From the NCBI RefSeq assembly GCF_023715145.1, contig NZ_JAMBNP010000009.1, positions 184,576 to 248,575 of the forward strand: 64,000 bases of DNA, in the 5' to 3' direction. Origin of the DNA: Paenibacillus glycanilyticus. Its GTDB lineage: Bacteria; Bacillota; Bacilli; Paenibacillales; Paenibacillaceae. The position numbers and the translations under genes are program-made. The notes below the pieces were generated by a model. That model did not search any database. It saw only the letters and a list, made by a program, of their open reading frames with translations, and was not told the origin of the DNA. Below, in pieces: positions 42,903 to 51,471 of the stretch (position 1 is its first letter; the number at the start of each line of letters is the position of its first letter).

Positions 42903-44611
42903 GTGTCATCGACAGAGAAAAATATGCCGCGATGTTTGGGCCAACAACGGGCGATGCGGTAAGGCTGGCGGATACCGGGCTTTGGGCAGAGATTGAGGTG
43001 GACTATACCGTATATGGCGACGAATGCAAGTTTGGCGGCGGTAAAGTCATTCGCGACGGCATGGGGCAGTCGAGCGGCGCTCTGCGCGATGAAGGGGTGC
43101 TTGATACTCTCATTACGAATGCGGTCATTATAGATCATTGGGGAATTGTGAAGGCGGATATCGGCATCAAGGACGGTTCTATTGTTGGCATCGGCAAAGC
43201 GGGAAATCCGGATATTATGGATGGAGTGACGCCCGGCATGATAGCTGGCGCTAGTACCGAGTTGATTGCCGGCGAAGGGAAAATCGTTACGGCAGGCGGC
43301 ATTGATGCCCATATCCATTTCATATGTCCGCAGCAGATCGAGACAGCACTGTCCTCCGGGGTCACTACGATGATTGGCGGAGGCACCGGACCCGCAACGG
43401 GAACCAATGCGACTACGGTTACGCCCGGTGCCTGGCATATGCGCAGGATGCTGGAGGCGGCGGAGCATTTTCCGATGAACCTTGGCTTTACGGGGAAAGG
43501 GAATGCATCTTTCACGGCGCCGCTCATTGAGCAGATTGAAGCGGGAGCGATCGGACTGAAGCTTCATGAAGACTGGGGGACAACGCCTGCGGCGATTGAT
43601 GCATGCTTAAAGGCTGCGGATCAATACGATATTCAGGTTGCCATTCATACGGATACGCTTAATGAAGCGGGTTTTGTTGAGGATACGCTGAGCGCAATTG
43701 GCGGACGCACCATACATACTTATCACACGGAAGGTGCCGGCGGCGGTCATGCACCCGATATTATCGTCGCGGCAGGGGAGATGAACGTCCTGCCTTCCTC
43801 CACGAATCCGACAAGGCCTTTTACGATTAATACGATTGAGGAGCATCTGGATATGCTGATGGTCTGCCATCACCTGGACAGCCGAATTCCGGAGGATGTG
43901 GCGTTTGCGGATTCTCGGATTCGTCCGGAGACGATTGCCGCGGAGGATATTTTGCATGATATGGGCGTCTTCAGCATGATCAGCTCGGATTCCCAAGCGA
44001 TGGGGAGAGTTGGCGAAGTCATCATTCGAACGTGGCAGACTGCGGATAAAATGAAGCAGCAGCGCGGGCCGTTATCGCCAGACACGGTGAGCGACAACTT
44101 CCGTATCAAGCGTTATGTGGCGAAATACACGATTAATCCTGCAATCACGCATGGCATTTCCCATTTGGTCGGGTCCGTTGAGGTGGGGAAGTTCGCCGAT
44201 CTGGTTCTTTGGCAGCCGATGTTTTTTGGCGTCAAGCCTGATTTGGTGCTGAAGGGCGGCAGTATTGCCTATGCTCAGATGGGGGATCCCAATGCTTCCA
44301 TTCCAACTCCTCAGCCTGTGTTTGGGCGGCCGATGTTTGCTTCATTCGGCAAGGCGGTGCTCAGCAGCTCGATTACGTTTGTCTCGCAAGCCGCATTTGA
44401 CCTTGGTATCGACCAACAGCTTGGCCTGCAGAAGCGGGTTGAGCCGGTAAAGGGCTGCCGGTCCGTCACGAAGAAGGACATGATCCATAATGATGCAACC
44501 CCGCTTATCGAGGTTGATCCGGAGACCTACCGGGTAACGGTCGACGGGGAGCATGTCACCTGCGAGCCTGCGCAGTCGCTGCCGATGGCTCAGCGCTACT
44601 TTTTATTTTGA
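42899..44611 (+). CDS. ureC: Urease subunit alpha (catalytic)
   Basis: This 570-residue subunit holds the two-nickel site. Visible ligands are the HIH pair in GGIDAHIHFICPQQ, the carbamylated lysine in GAIGLKLHEDWG, the histidines in HTYHTEGAGGGHAPDI and the aspartate in ISSDSQAMGRVGE. The mobile-flap histidine is in MVCHHLD. All expected active-site residues are present. The start at 42899 (MSVIDREKYA) is preferred over an in-frame codon at 42881 because it overlaps the ureB stop in the usual way. Confidence 0.98.
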   Translation: MSVIDREKYAAMFGPTTGDAVRLADTGLWAEIEVDYTVYGDECKFGGGKVIRDGMGQSSGALRDEGVLDTLITNAVIIDHWGIVKADIGIKDGSIVGIGKAGNPDIMDGVTPGMIAGASTELIAGEGKIVTAGGIDAHIHFICPQQIETALSSGVTTMIGGGTGPATGTNATTVTPGAWHMRRMLEAAEHFPMNLGFTGKGNASFTAPLIEQIEAGAIGLKLHEDWGTTPAAIDACLKAADQYDIQVAIHTDTLNEAGFVEDTLSAIGGRTIHTYHTEGAGGGHAPDIIVAAGEMNVLPSSTNPTRPFTINTIEEHLDMLMVCHHLDSRIPEDVAFADSRIRPETIAAEDILHDMGVFSMISSDSQAMGRVGEVIIRTWQTADKMKQQRGPLSPDTVSDNFRIKRYVAKYTINPAITHGISHLVGSVEVGKFADLVLWQPMFFGVKPDLVLKGGSIAYAQMGDPNASIPTPQPVFGRPMFASFGKAVLSSSITFVSQAAFDLGIDQQLGLQKRVEPVKGCRSVTKKDMIHNDATPLIEVDPETYRVTVDGEHVTCEPAQSLPMAQRYFLF

Positions 44612-44629
44612 GGAAGGGGCGGTTAACGG

Positions 44630-45322
44630 ATGGGTCAACCTGCGGCTTGGCTGGCGATACAGCAATTATTGGACTCTGCCCTGCCGATAGGAGGGTTTTC
44701 TCATTCGTTTGGCCTCGAGACGATGGTGCAGGAGGGGCGGATTGTTCATAGCGGCCAGCTGTACGATTATGCGTCGGTTATGATGATGCAAAGCTGGGCG
44801 ACCTCGGATGCGATGATTATTCGGGCCGTGTACCGGGATGCTCCGCTGGAGGAATGGAACCGTTTATTTGCCATTGAGCGGCTCGTGCATGCACAGCGAA
44901 TAGCGGCAGAAACAAGAATTGGCATAGAAAAGATGGGGCGCCGCCTTCTGCAGCTTGCGGCGGCCGTATTCCCCCAGTACGATTGGTCTCCATTACATGA
45001 AGCCTCACGGCGCGGGGAGTGTCAGGTTACGCATCCGCTGGTTCATGGCTTTATTTGCTGGGAACTTGGCATTGATGAGGAGCAGGCTATCCAGGGATAT
45101 TTATATACCTGTATTATTACTTGCGTGAACAGCGCTCTCAGGCTGATGTCGATCGGGCAGACGGAGGGACAGTCGCTTATCGCGAGACTCTCGATGTTGA
45201 CGCCCGAAGCAGCTGCTGAAGCGCAAACGATGGAGCCGGAAGAAGCTTACTCCAATATGCCGATAGCAGAGCTTGCGATGATCCGGCATGAAGGGCTGTA
45301 TTCTCGTTTATTTATGTCATAA
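44630..45322 (+). CDS. ureF: Urease accessory protein UreF
   Basis: This 230-residue helical chaperone contains LDSALPIGGFSHSFGLETMV near the N terminus and the C-terminal SNMPIAELAMIRHEGLYSRLF. UreF bridges UreD and UreG in the apo-urease activation complex. It follows ureC directly, where ureE is often found in other Bacillota. AAGGGGCGG precedes the ATG. Confidence 0.95.
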   Translation: MGQPAAWLAIQQLLDSALPIGGFSHSFGLETMVQEGRIVHSGQLYDYASVMMMQSWATSDAMIIRAVYRDAPLEEWNRLFAIERLVHAQRIAAETRIGIEKMGRRLLQLAAAVFPQYDWSPLHEASRRGECQVTHPLVHGFICWELGIDEEQAIQGYLYTCIITCVNSALRLMSIGQTEGQSLIARLSMLTPEAAAEAQTMEPEEAYSNMPIAELAMIRHEGLYSRLFMS

Positions 45323-45348
45323 CCATCAGAAGAAAGCGGGGAAAGAAT

Positions 45349-46062
45349 ATGTGCCAAGGACAAGGTCATACGCATAAGGAATGGGAGAAGCCGGAGTTTG
45401 ACGCATCGCGTCCAATCCGGATCGGAATCGGAGGACCGGTGGGTTCGGGCAAAACGGCTTTAGTTGAGCGGTTGTCGCGGGAGCTGCACGAGAAATACAG
45501 CGTTGCGGTCATTACAAATGACATTTATACGAAGGAAGACGCGCGGATTCTCGTCAATACGGGAGTGCTTCCCGAGGAGCGCATTCTGGGAGTAGAGACC
45601 GGCGGCTGTCCGCATACGGCCATCCGGGAGGATGCGTCCATGAATTTCGAAGCGATTGAAGAGCTGCAGCGGCGGTTCGAGAAGCTGGACCTGATCTTTA
45701 TCGAGAGCGGCGGCGACAATCTTGCAGCTGCTTTTAGTCCGGAGCTGGTGGATCTCTTCATCTATATAATTGACGTTGCCCAAGGAGAGAAAATTCCCCG
45801 CAAAGGTGGTCCCGGCATTATGCGTTCCGATCTGCTAGTCATTAATAAGATTGACCTTGCTCCTTATGTCGGGGCAAGTCTGGAAGTCATGGATGCGGAT
45901 TCGAAGCGGATGCGCGGCGACCGTCCGTTTGTGTTCTCCAATATGTTTGGCGGCGATGGCGTTGCCGAGATTGTCGGCTGGCTGGAGCATGAGCTTGCGC
46001 ATGCGCGGGGCGAAGCGCATTCGCATATCGTGCAGCTTGGCTCGATGCCGCATAAGCATTAA
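45349..46062 (+). CDS. ureG: Urease accessory GTPase UreG
   Basis: This 237-residue SIMIBI-class GTPase delivers nickel to urease. Its P-loop is GGPVGSGKTALVERL, the metal-binding CPH is in GVETGGCPHTAIRED, and the base-recognition motif is VINKIDLAPYVG. It is longer than the common length of about 205: the N terminus carries GQGHTHKEWE and the C terminus HSHIVQLGSMPHKH. These histidines could bind nickel and partly replace the missing UreE; this is inference. Confidence 0.96.
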   Translation: MCQGQGHTHKEWEKPEFDASRPIRIGIGGPVGSGKTALVERLSRELHEKYSVAVITNDIYTKEDARILVNTGVLPEERILGVETGGCPHTAIREDASMNFEAIEELQRRFEKLDLIFIESGGDNLAAAFSPELVDLFIYIIDVAQGEKIPRKGGPGIMRSDLLVINKIDLAPYVGASLEVMDADSKRMRGDRPFVFSNMFGGDGVAEIVGWLEHELAHARGEAHSHIVQLGSMPHKH

Positions 46063-46064
46063 GA

Positions 46065-46928
46065 ATGGCGGGATTGCAGGAAGAGCGCGCGGTACGGACG
46101 TCTGTACTGCGCGCTTCCTTTCATTTTGCGGAAGACGCAACGCGGATCGCGGATAAATATCATACTTCGCCCATTAAGATTGCCAAGAGTTTTCCGCTTA
46201 AAGAACAGCTCGGCGTTATCGTGATGGACGCGTCTCCCGGTCTTCTGGCCGGTGACCGTTACGAGCTGGAATGGCAGGCGCATCGCTACGCACAAACCTA
46301 TATCACTACCCAGTCTTATATGAAGGTTCATCCCAGTCCGTTAGAAGGCAGGCCGATCGGTTCATCGATTAGCCAGACCTTTCGTCTTGGCGATCAAGCA
46401 GTTATCGAGCATATGCCGGAGCCGGTCATGCTGTATAAAGAAGCCAGGCTGCATAGCGAAACAAATGTGTATCTTGGACAAGGCTCCGTATGGATGCAAG
46501 CCGATATCTTATGCCCCGGGCGGACTTTGCGCCAAGAGCAGTTTCTTTACTCGGAGCTCCGTAACAGCATATCGGTCTACTACGGAGGCGATCTGATTTT
46601 TGCCCAGCGGCAGCGTATTATACCGGGCAAGCAGAAGCTTAAGGCTCCGGGCTGCTGGGAACAGATGACGCATATGGCGACCTTTTGTTTGTTTACCGAC
46701 CGCTTAACGGCTTCGCAGATTGAAGCCATGAAGCAGCTGACCCAGGAGCTTCCTTCTTATGGAACGCATCCGGTTATAGTCGGCTTGTCGGAGACACAGC
46801 GCTACGGACTAGTTGCGACGGCTGCTTCAACGGCGGCGTGGCCGCTGCAGGAGGCGATGCGATTCCTCTGGCATGGCGCAAGAAGAAGCGTTCTAGGCAA
46901 AGAACCGCTTGATTTGCTTTATTCTTAA
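46065..46928 (+). CDS. ureD: Urease accessory protein UreD (UreH)
   Basis: This 287-residue scaffold contains VIMDASPGLLAGDRYELEWQ and LYKEARLHSETNVYLG, matching UreD. It binds apo-urease and recruits UreF and UreG. It starts 2 bases after the ureG stop without a clear ribosome binding site, so translation is probably coupled. It is the last gene of the operon; no terminator is evident before the MarR gene 70 bases on. Confidence 0.93.
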   Translation: MAGLQEERAVRTSVLRASFHFAEDATRIADKYHTSPIKIAKSFPLKEQLGVIVMDASPGLLAGDRYELEWQAHRYAQTYITTQSYMKVHPSPLEGRPIGSSISQTFRLGDQAVIEHMPEPVMLYKEARLHSETNVYLGQGSVWMQADILCPGRTLRQEQFLYSELRNSISVYYGGDLIFAQRQRIIPGKQKLKAPGCWEQMTHMATFCLFTDRLTASQIEAMKQLTQELPSYGTHPVIVGLSETQRYGLVATAASTAAWPLQEAMRFLWHGARRSVLGKEPLDLLYS

Positions 46929-46998
46929 GCCTGGACTTGGCTGTACGTTCAAAACACGGTATATTAATAGATATGAATGTATTAGCGAGGGTGGATGG

Positions 46999-47460
46999 AT
47001 GGACCTGGACCAAGAGATGCTGCAGAAATTAAGAGAGTTGGATGATGTATTCCGTAAGCTGCGCAGGCTGATTAATGCGGAATATAACCGGTTTAATGTT
47101 CATGGCCTGGGAATGACGGAAGGCAAGATGGTTATTATTCTGGCTCAGCATGGGCCGCAGAAGGCATCTGCCATGGCAGAATGGCTTCGTATTACAAGCG
47201 GCGCAGTAACGGGGATTTCAGACCGGCTGATCGACCTTGGCTATGTGGAGCGTTCCCGAAGCGAGTACGACCGGCGGATTGTCATGTTAAGCGTGACGGA
47301 CGAAGGCCGCAAGCTGGTGGATCAAGTGATGGAAATGCGTGAGCGCATCATGTTTAAGTTGTATGACGGCTTTGAGCTTGACGATGTCGAGAAAGCAACG
47401 GATATCTTCATCCGGATGGCAGCGAATCTGGATCCGAAGAGTGAAGCGGCTGAAGAATAG
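46999..47460 (+). CDS. MarR-family transcription regulator
   Basis: This 153-residue winged-helix protein has AEWLRITSGAVTGISDRLID as recognition region and the wing RSRSEYDRRIVMLSVTDEG (basic wing of MarR). The ATG at 46999 follows GAGGGTGG. It is convergent with the ABC exporter that follows and separate from the urease operon in function; its ligand and targets are unknown. Confidence 0.9.
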   Translation: MDLDQEMLQKLRELDDVFRKLRRLINAEYNRFNVHGLGMTEGKMVIILAQHGPQKASAMAEWLRITSGAVTGISDRLIDLGYVERSRSEYDRRIVMLSVTDEGRKLVDQVMEMRERIMFKLYDGFELDDVEKATDIFIRMAANLDPKSEAAEE

Positions 47461-47510
47461 CCAATGAAAAAGGTCTGCCCCCAGCATGGGGCAGACCTTT
47501 TTCATTGGCT
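47459..47510. terminator. Bidirectional terminator, MarR gene / ABC exporter
   Basis: A 21-bp perfect stem from CCAATGAAAAAGGTCTGCCCC to its complement with a 5-base loop. The A run on one arm and the T run on the other let it serve both converging units. Confidence 0.92.
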
Positions 47511-47524
47511 GCTGGATGATTGGA

Positions 47525-48307
47525 TTACGATCCCGTTGAGCGGTAATGGCGGACGCCGATATGCCACATGAACAAGCAGGGCAGGAAGAAGACGATCCCG
47601 GCCAGCGGGGACAGCATATAGAGGATGTTACTGCCGCTTGTGCGGCCAAGGACGTAGAGAAGAGGCAAATAATTGACGCAGCCGAGCGGAATAACGAAGG
47701 TGAAGAAGTAGGCAACCCATTTCTCATAGATGGACAGCGGATATTTCGCCATTTCCCGGCCGCCGTCGGTGAAGACGTTGGCTACCTCCAGACCTTGGAT
47801 CGTCCAGAAGCTTAGCGAGGCAGTGGCAATAAAAATGCCGGTGAAGATTAACATGCCGCATACAATCATAAGAGTGAGAGTAAAAAGCTTTGGCGCTGTC
47901 AGTGCAAGCGGCAGCTTATTCAGCGACCAGATCAGGACGATCAAGCTTTGCAGCATGCGTCCAAGCCGAGCGAATTCAAACCGGCTGCCGAGCACTTGCA
48001 GAATCGTGCTGCGGGGCCGGACGAGCAGCCGGTCGAAATCGCCGCTCGTAACCAGAGTCGAGAACATGTCGAAGCCGCGGGCGAATGTCTCGGCAAGCGC
48101 GAAGCTAAGACCGATAATGGCATAGCAAAGCGCCGCTTCGTAGAAGCTCCAGCCCTTTACCTGGCCAAACTGCGCGAACATGAAGTACAGCCCGGCGAAC
48201 ACGGTTAGTGGAGTAAGCGCCTGCCCCAAGGCCAGCATCCAGAAGGATAGTCGGTACTGGGTCTGGGATTTGAACAGGATCCATACATACTTTAAATACA
48301 AATGCAT
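47525..48307 (-). CDS. ABC-2 family transporter permease
   Basis: This 260-residue membrane protein has about six helices and belongs to the ABC2_membrane_6 (DUF990-like) group (FWMLALGQALTPLTVFAGLY; FARGFDMFSTLVTSGDFDRLLVRPRS). It is the second permease of a three-gene exporter. The ATG at 48307 follows AAGGAGG by 9 bases; a longer reading to 48511 overlaps the neighbouring gene and is rejected. Substrate unknown. Confidence 0.88.
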   Translation of the reverse strand: MHLYLKYVWILFKSQTQYRLSFWMLALGQALTPLTVFAGLYFMFAQFGQVKGWSFYEAALCYAIIGLSFALAETFARGFDMFSTLVTSGDFDRLLVRPRSTILQVLGSRFEFARLGRMLQSLIVLIWSLNKLPLALTAPKLFTLTLMIVCGMLIFTGIFIATASLSFWTIQGLEVANVFTDGGREMAKYPLSIYEKWVAYFFTFVIPLGCVNYLPLLYVLGRTSGSNILYMLSPLAGIVFFLPCLFMWHIGVRHYRSTGS

Positions 48308-48312
48308 TCCGG

Positions 48313-49116
48313 TTAACCTCCTTGTACAACAACTTGTCGAAGAGCCCGCCGCAGACACCAACGGCCGAGGACGATTAAGATTGCAAGCCATATTAACTGG
48401 ATGAGGATGCCCCAGAGGGCTTCCGTTTGCGAGATCTGTCCCGAATACACGCGAAACGGAAAATCTGCCGTCCAGCGGAAGGGCAGTGCATAGGTGATGT
48501 TCTGCAGCCATTCCGGCATCAGGGGAATCGGGATAATCATGCCGGAGAGAAATTCCCCTATAACCGCGATAATAAGCGTTGACCCAACAGGGGACATGGT
48601 CCAGAAGACGGAGATATATATGAACATCGAGATGGCTACATTAACGGCGAGACCAAGCAGCAGCGTCAGGAGGAATAATACAAAGGTAGTTCCCTCGGGC
48701 GGCAATGATAAATTGTAAGGAGCCGGCAGAAAAAAAGCGATCAGAAGAATCGGGAAGCAGCGCAGGATTGCGCTCGACAGCCGCTGGGCGAGCAGCTTGG
48801 CATACCAGAAGGAGTAGATTCCGCACGGCCTGCACAGCTCGTAGGCGATATTGCCGCTCGTAATGAGCTGGAAGATCTCGTTGTCTCTGAACCAGAGCAT
48901 GACGAAGGCGAGGAAGATTTGCTGCAGCCATACATAGGTAGCCAGCTGCTCGAGCGACATGGACGGCTCGGCCGTGCTGTTCGCGTAGAAAGCGACGTAC
49001 ACCATGATGAAGATTAAACCGAAGAACAGCTGGGTGGCCATGCCGGCAAGCGCAGCCGCGCGATATTGGAGACCGCTTATGAACCGCAGCTTCAGAACCG
49101 AAAGGTAGGGGTTCAT
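48313..49116 (-). CDS. ABC-2 family transporter permease
   Basis: This 267-residue membrane protein has six predicted helices (QYRAAALAGMATQLFFGLIFI; FVLFLLTLLLGLAVNVAISM). The segment LITSGNIAYELCRPCGIYSFW mirrors the LVTSGDFDRLLVRP of its partner, so the two permeases are related and likely form a heterodimer. It overlaps the ATPase gene by 4 bases and is 5 bases from the next permease gene. Confidence 0.88.
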   Translation of the reverse strand: MNPYLSVLKLRFISGLQYRAAALAGMATQLFFGLIFIMVYVAFYANSTAEPSMSLEQLATYVWLQQIFLAFVMLWFRDNEIFQLITSGNIAYELCRPCGIYSFWYAKLLAQRLSSAILRCFPILLIAFFLPAPYNLSLPPEGTTFVLFLLTLLLGLAVNVAISMFIYISVFWTMSPVGSTLIIAVIGEFLSGMIIPIPLMPEWLQNITYALPFRWTADFPFRVYSGQISQTEALWGILIQLIWLAILIVLGRWCLRRALRQVVVQGG

Positions 49117-50090
49117 ATCTGATGCTCCTTATAGAGCTCCAAGATAAGCTCTTCGACTGGCGTTGTCCCGATCCCGATATCAACGAGCTCGATTTGCTCC
49201 GACAGCTTTGCGATGATGCTGGCGACGGGAACATCGTCGATATCAACGCTGTACACGGCGCGTTCCGGCGTCCACGAAAGGCAGCTGGTTCCTTCGACAT
49301 CAACCGGCTCGGCATGCTCGTGGTAGTCGATGGTGACGATGCGCTTCGAACCGAACCGGCTGCGCAGATCGACCAGCGTTCCGTCGTAGAGAAGCGTTCC
49401 TTTCCCGATCATCAGTATCCGGTCTGCCAACGCTTCAATATCGTTCATATCGTGAGTAGTCAGAATGACCGTGACGCCTCGTTCCTTGTTAATCGTCTTG
49501 ATGAACTGGCGTACGGCAATCTTGCTGTTCGCGTCAAGTCCAATCGTTGGCTCATCGAGGAACAGAATCTGCGGGTTGTGCAGGAGGGAAGCTGCAATCT
49601 CGCACCGCATGCGCTGGCCTAGACTGAGCTGTCTTACAGGTGTCTGGAGAATGTCGCTAAGCGCAAGCGACTCGGTCAGCAAGGTGAGGTTCTCCCGATA
49701 GACAGCGCTTGGAATTTTATAAATATCGCGCAGGAGCCCGAAGGAATCAATAACGGGAACATCCCACCAGAGCTGGGTTCGTTGTCCGAAGACGACGCCG
49801 ATGTTCCGAACATAAGAGGTACGATCCTGCCAAGGCGTGTAGCCGAGGATTTGGCAGATTCCGCTGTCCGGAACGAGAATGCCGCTCATGACTTTAATCG
49901 TGGTTGATTTGCCGGCACCGTTTGGTCCGATATAACCCACAATCTCTCCGGGAGAGATATCGAAAGAGATGTTGTGGAGTGCCTCTACAATCGTATGCTC
50001 ACGGGCGAATAATGCTTTGACCGCTTGACCGAATCCGGCAGTCCGCCGTGCGACCTTGAATGACTTGTTAATTCCTTGCAGCTCTATCAT
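49113..50090 (-). CDS. ABC transporter ATP-binding protein
   Basis: This 325-residue ATPase of the exporter has Walker A GPNGAGKSTTIKVM, the Q-loop GVVFGQRTQLWWD, the signature LSLGQRMRCEIAASL, Walker B ILFLDEPTIGLD and the H-loop TTHDMND. The signature serine/glycine variant LSLGQ is usual for this group. A C-terminal regulatory part of about 90 residues follows. The substrate of this DUF990-type system is not established. Confidence 0.92.
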   Translation of the reverse strand: MIELQGINKSFKVARRTAGFGQAVKALFAREHTIVEALHNISFDISPGEIVGYIGPNGAGKSTTIKVMSGILVPDSGICQILGYTPWQDRTSYVRNIGVVFGQRTQLWWDVPVIDSFGLLRDIYKIPSAVYRENLTLLTESLALSDILQTPVRQLSLGQRMRCEIAASLLHNPQILFLDEPTIGLDANSKIAVRQFIKTINKERGVTVILTTHDMNDIEALADRILMIGKGTLLYDGTLVDLRSRFGSKRIVTIDYHEHAEPVDVEGTSCLSWTPERAVYSVDIDDVPVASIIAKLSEQIELVDIGIGTTPVEELILELYKEHQI

Positions 50091-50160
50091 CGAGATAAGC
50101 CTCCTTACGAGTGATTTATAGTGCAGGAAAAAAATATACCGGGAATATCCAAAAAAGTAT

Positions 50161-50189
50161 AGACTTATAATAAAATCCAGGATATAATA
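50161..50189 (+). promoter_or_regulatory. Candidate sigma-A promoter before the DUF402 gene
   Basis: TAGACT (50161-50166) and a perfect TATAAT (50184-50189) are 17 bp apart. The remainder of the gap 50091-50419 is AT-rich with a weak GCCC/GGGC stem plus T run near 50322-50347 and nothing else recognised. Confidence 0.55.
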
Positions 50190-50419
50190 CTATTATAGAG
50201 CTCGAGGGTATCTATGAAATGGCCCAAATAGCTTTGAATCTTTTTTTGGGGAAGATAGTTTTTCTTCTTAAATTATTGATTATGTAGTTTTTAATTAAAT
50301 CGTACATAACGCCTTGTATATTGCCCTGTGCATATGCGGGCTTTTTTTATTGTCCAAGGAGTCATTCAGCATTGTCTACATTGAAAAGAGATCATTCAGA
50401 GGGGGCAGTGGGGAGACGA

Positions 50420-50954
50420 ATGTTAAAAAGGAAGTTTGGCGACCGTTCGGATTGGAAACGAGTTTTGGCCAGGCAATATGCCCAATCTTATATCGGCTCA
50501 GATGATTTCAAAGGCTATGTAACACTCTTGCGGATTGTTAAGGTATCAGAGCCTTTGTTTGTCAATTATGAGGGAAAACAGATTTGTATTGTTGATGATG
50601 GCTATCAATGGCTGCAGCAGTTCCCTTCAGGGAAAAACCACTCCGTAACAACCATGTTTGATGCAAAGGGTCATATCGTTCAATGGTACATAGATTAGCG
50701 AGAATAATGTGCCATGGATGGACGATTTATTCTTGGATCTTATTGTCTTGCCATCCGGCGAACTAATGGAGAAAGATGCCGCGGAAATCGAACAAGCTTA
50801 TAATAGCGGAGTTATAGGCAGGGAGCTGTACGATTTAGCATGGAAAGAATCAGATAAGCTCGCTGAAATGATCAAGCGCGGCGAGTTTGCTTTGCTCGGG
50901 CTCTCCAACCTTCATAAAGAATTGCTCTTTCAAATGCTGGATGTAAAAGATTAA
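50420..50954 (+). pseudogene. Frameshifted DUF402 protein gene
   Basis: The first frame (MLKRKFGDRSDWKRVLARQY to GHIVQWYID, stop at 50696) and the second frame (from about 50694, ISENNVPWMDDLFLDLIVLP to the stop at 50952) join into one DUF402 family protein. DUF402 proteins include nucleotide phosphatases. The break falls between WYID and ISENN, where two bases appear to be missing (ATAGATTAGC in place of an expected ATAGATATTAGC). Both halves keep family sequence on either side, so the loss is recent or a sequencing error. GGGGAGA precedes the ATG, and a terminator follows. Confidence 0.85.
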
Positions 50955-50964
50955 GGTAAACTCA

Positions 50965-51003
50965 AAAACGCTTAGCTGACTGCCCAGCTAAGCGTTTTTT
51001 TTC
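50965..51003 (+). terminator. Terminator after the DUF402 locus
   Basis: An 11-bp stem AACGCTTAGCT / AGCTAAGCGTT with an 8-base loop and a run of T. Confidence 0.93.
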
Positions 51004-51030
51004 GCGGATATGATGTAACGGATGGCTTAG

Positions 51031-51345
51031 TTAAAACCAATATTCCCGCTCAACCTTGCAAATTTTGATTTGATAATTTTGGTACCATACTTGCTTGCCT
51101 TTCTGTTGGGCGGCTTGATGCAATTGATTCTGCTTCCAATTGCCGATAGCCTCCAAGCTCTCCCAATAGGAGATCGTAATGCCTGCTCCGAGAGCATCTC
51201 TAACGCCTTCCACGCCCAAGAAGCCAGGCTGATCCGCGGCAAGCTGCTCCATCTTCTCAGCCATGAGGCTGTAACCGTTATCCCCGTTCGTTCGCTGACT
51301 TGAGAAAATAACGGCATAATACGGTTCTTTCGTTTCATGTGTCAT
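51031..51345 (-). CDS. Antibiotic biosynthesis monooxygenase family protein
   Basis: This 104-residue protein has the ABM ferredoxin-like fold pattern (YYAVIFSSQRTNGDNGYSLM; LAADQPGFLGVEGVRDALG; GITISYWESLEAIGNWKQN). Relatives include heme-degrading HmoA/HmoB and small quinol monooxygenases; a specific reaction cannot be assigned. The ATG at 51345 is 8 bases after AGAGGCG; two upstream in-frame starts are too close to it. It is divergent from the LysR-type gene, which probably regulates it. Confidence 0.8.
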   Translation of the reverse strand: MTHETKEPYYAVIFSSQRTNGDNGYSLMAEKMEQLAADQPGFLGVEGVRDALGAGITISYWESLEAIGNWKQNQLHQAAQQKGKQVWYQNYQIKICKVEREYWF

Positions 51346-51471
51346 CTTCATCACGCCTCTTTTATGAAATGTAGTTGTATAATTAAGACTATACTATTAA
51401 TATTTGAATTAATAAAATGAATGTTTGTAATGTTTAGCATGAATAAATCTCATTTATGGCTGGTGACAACA

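Noticed and set aside
48308..48511. 68-residue N-terminal extension of the first ABC-2 permease
   Set aside because: It lies entirely within the neighbouring permease gene, and a strong RBS supports the start at 48307.
50322..50347. Terminator upstream of the DUF402 gene
   Set aside because: The GCCC/GGGC stem is short with a large loop despite the T run; it could equally be chance in AT-rich sequence.
50321..50419. N-terminal extension of the DUF402 frame
   Set aside because: The added residues do not look like the family, and the RBS and MLKRKFGDRS start fit at 50420.
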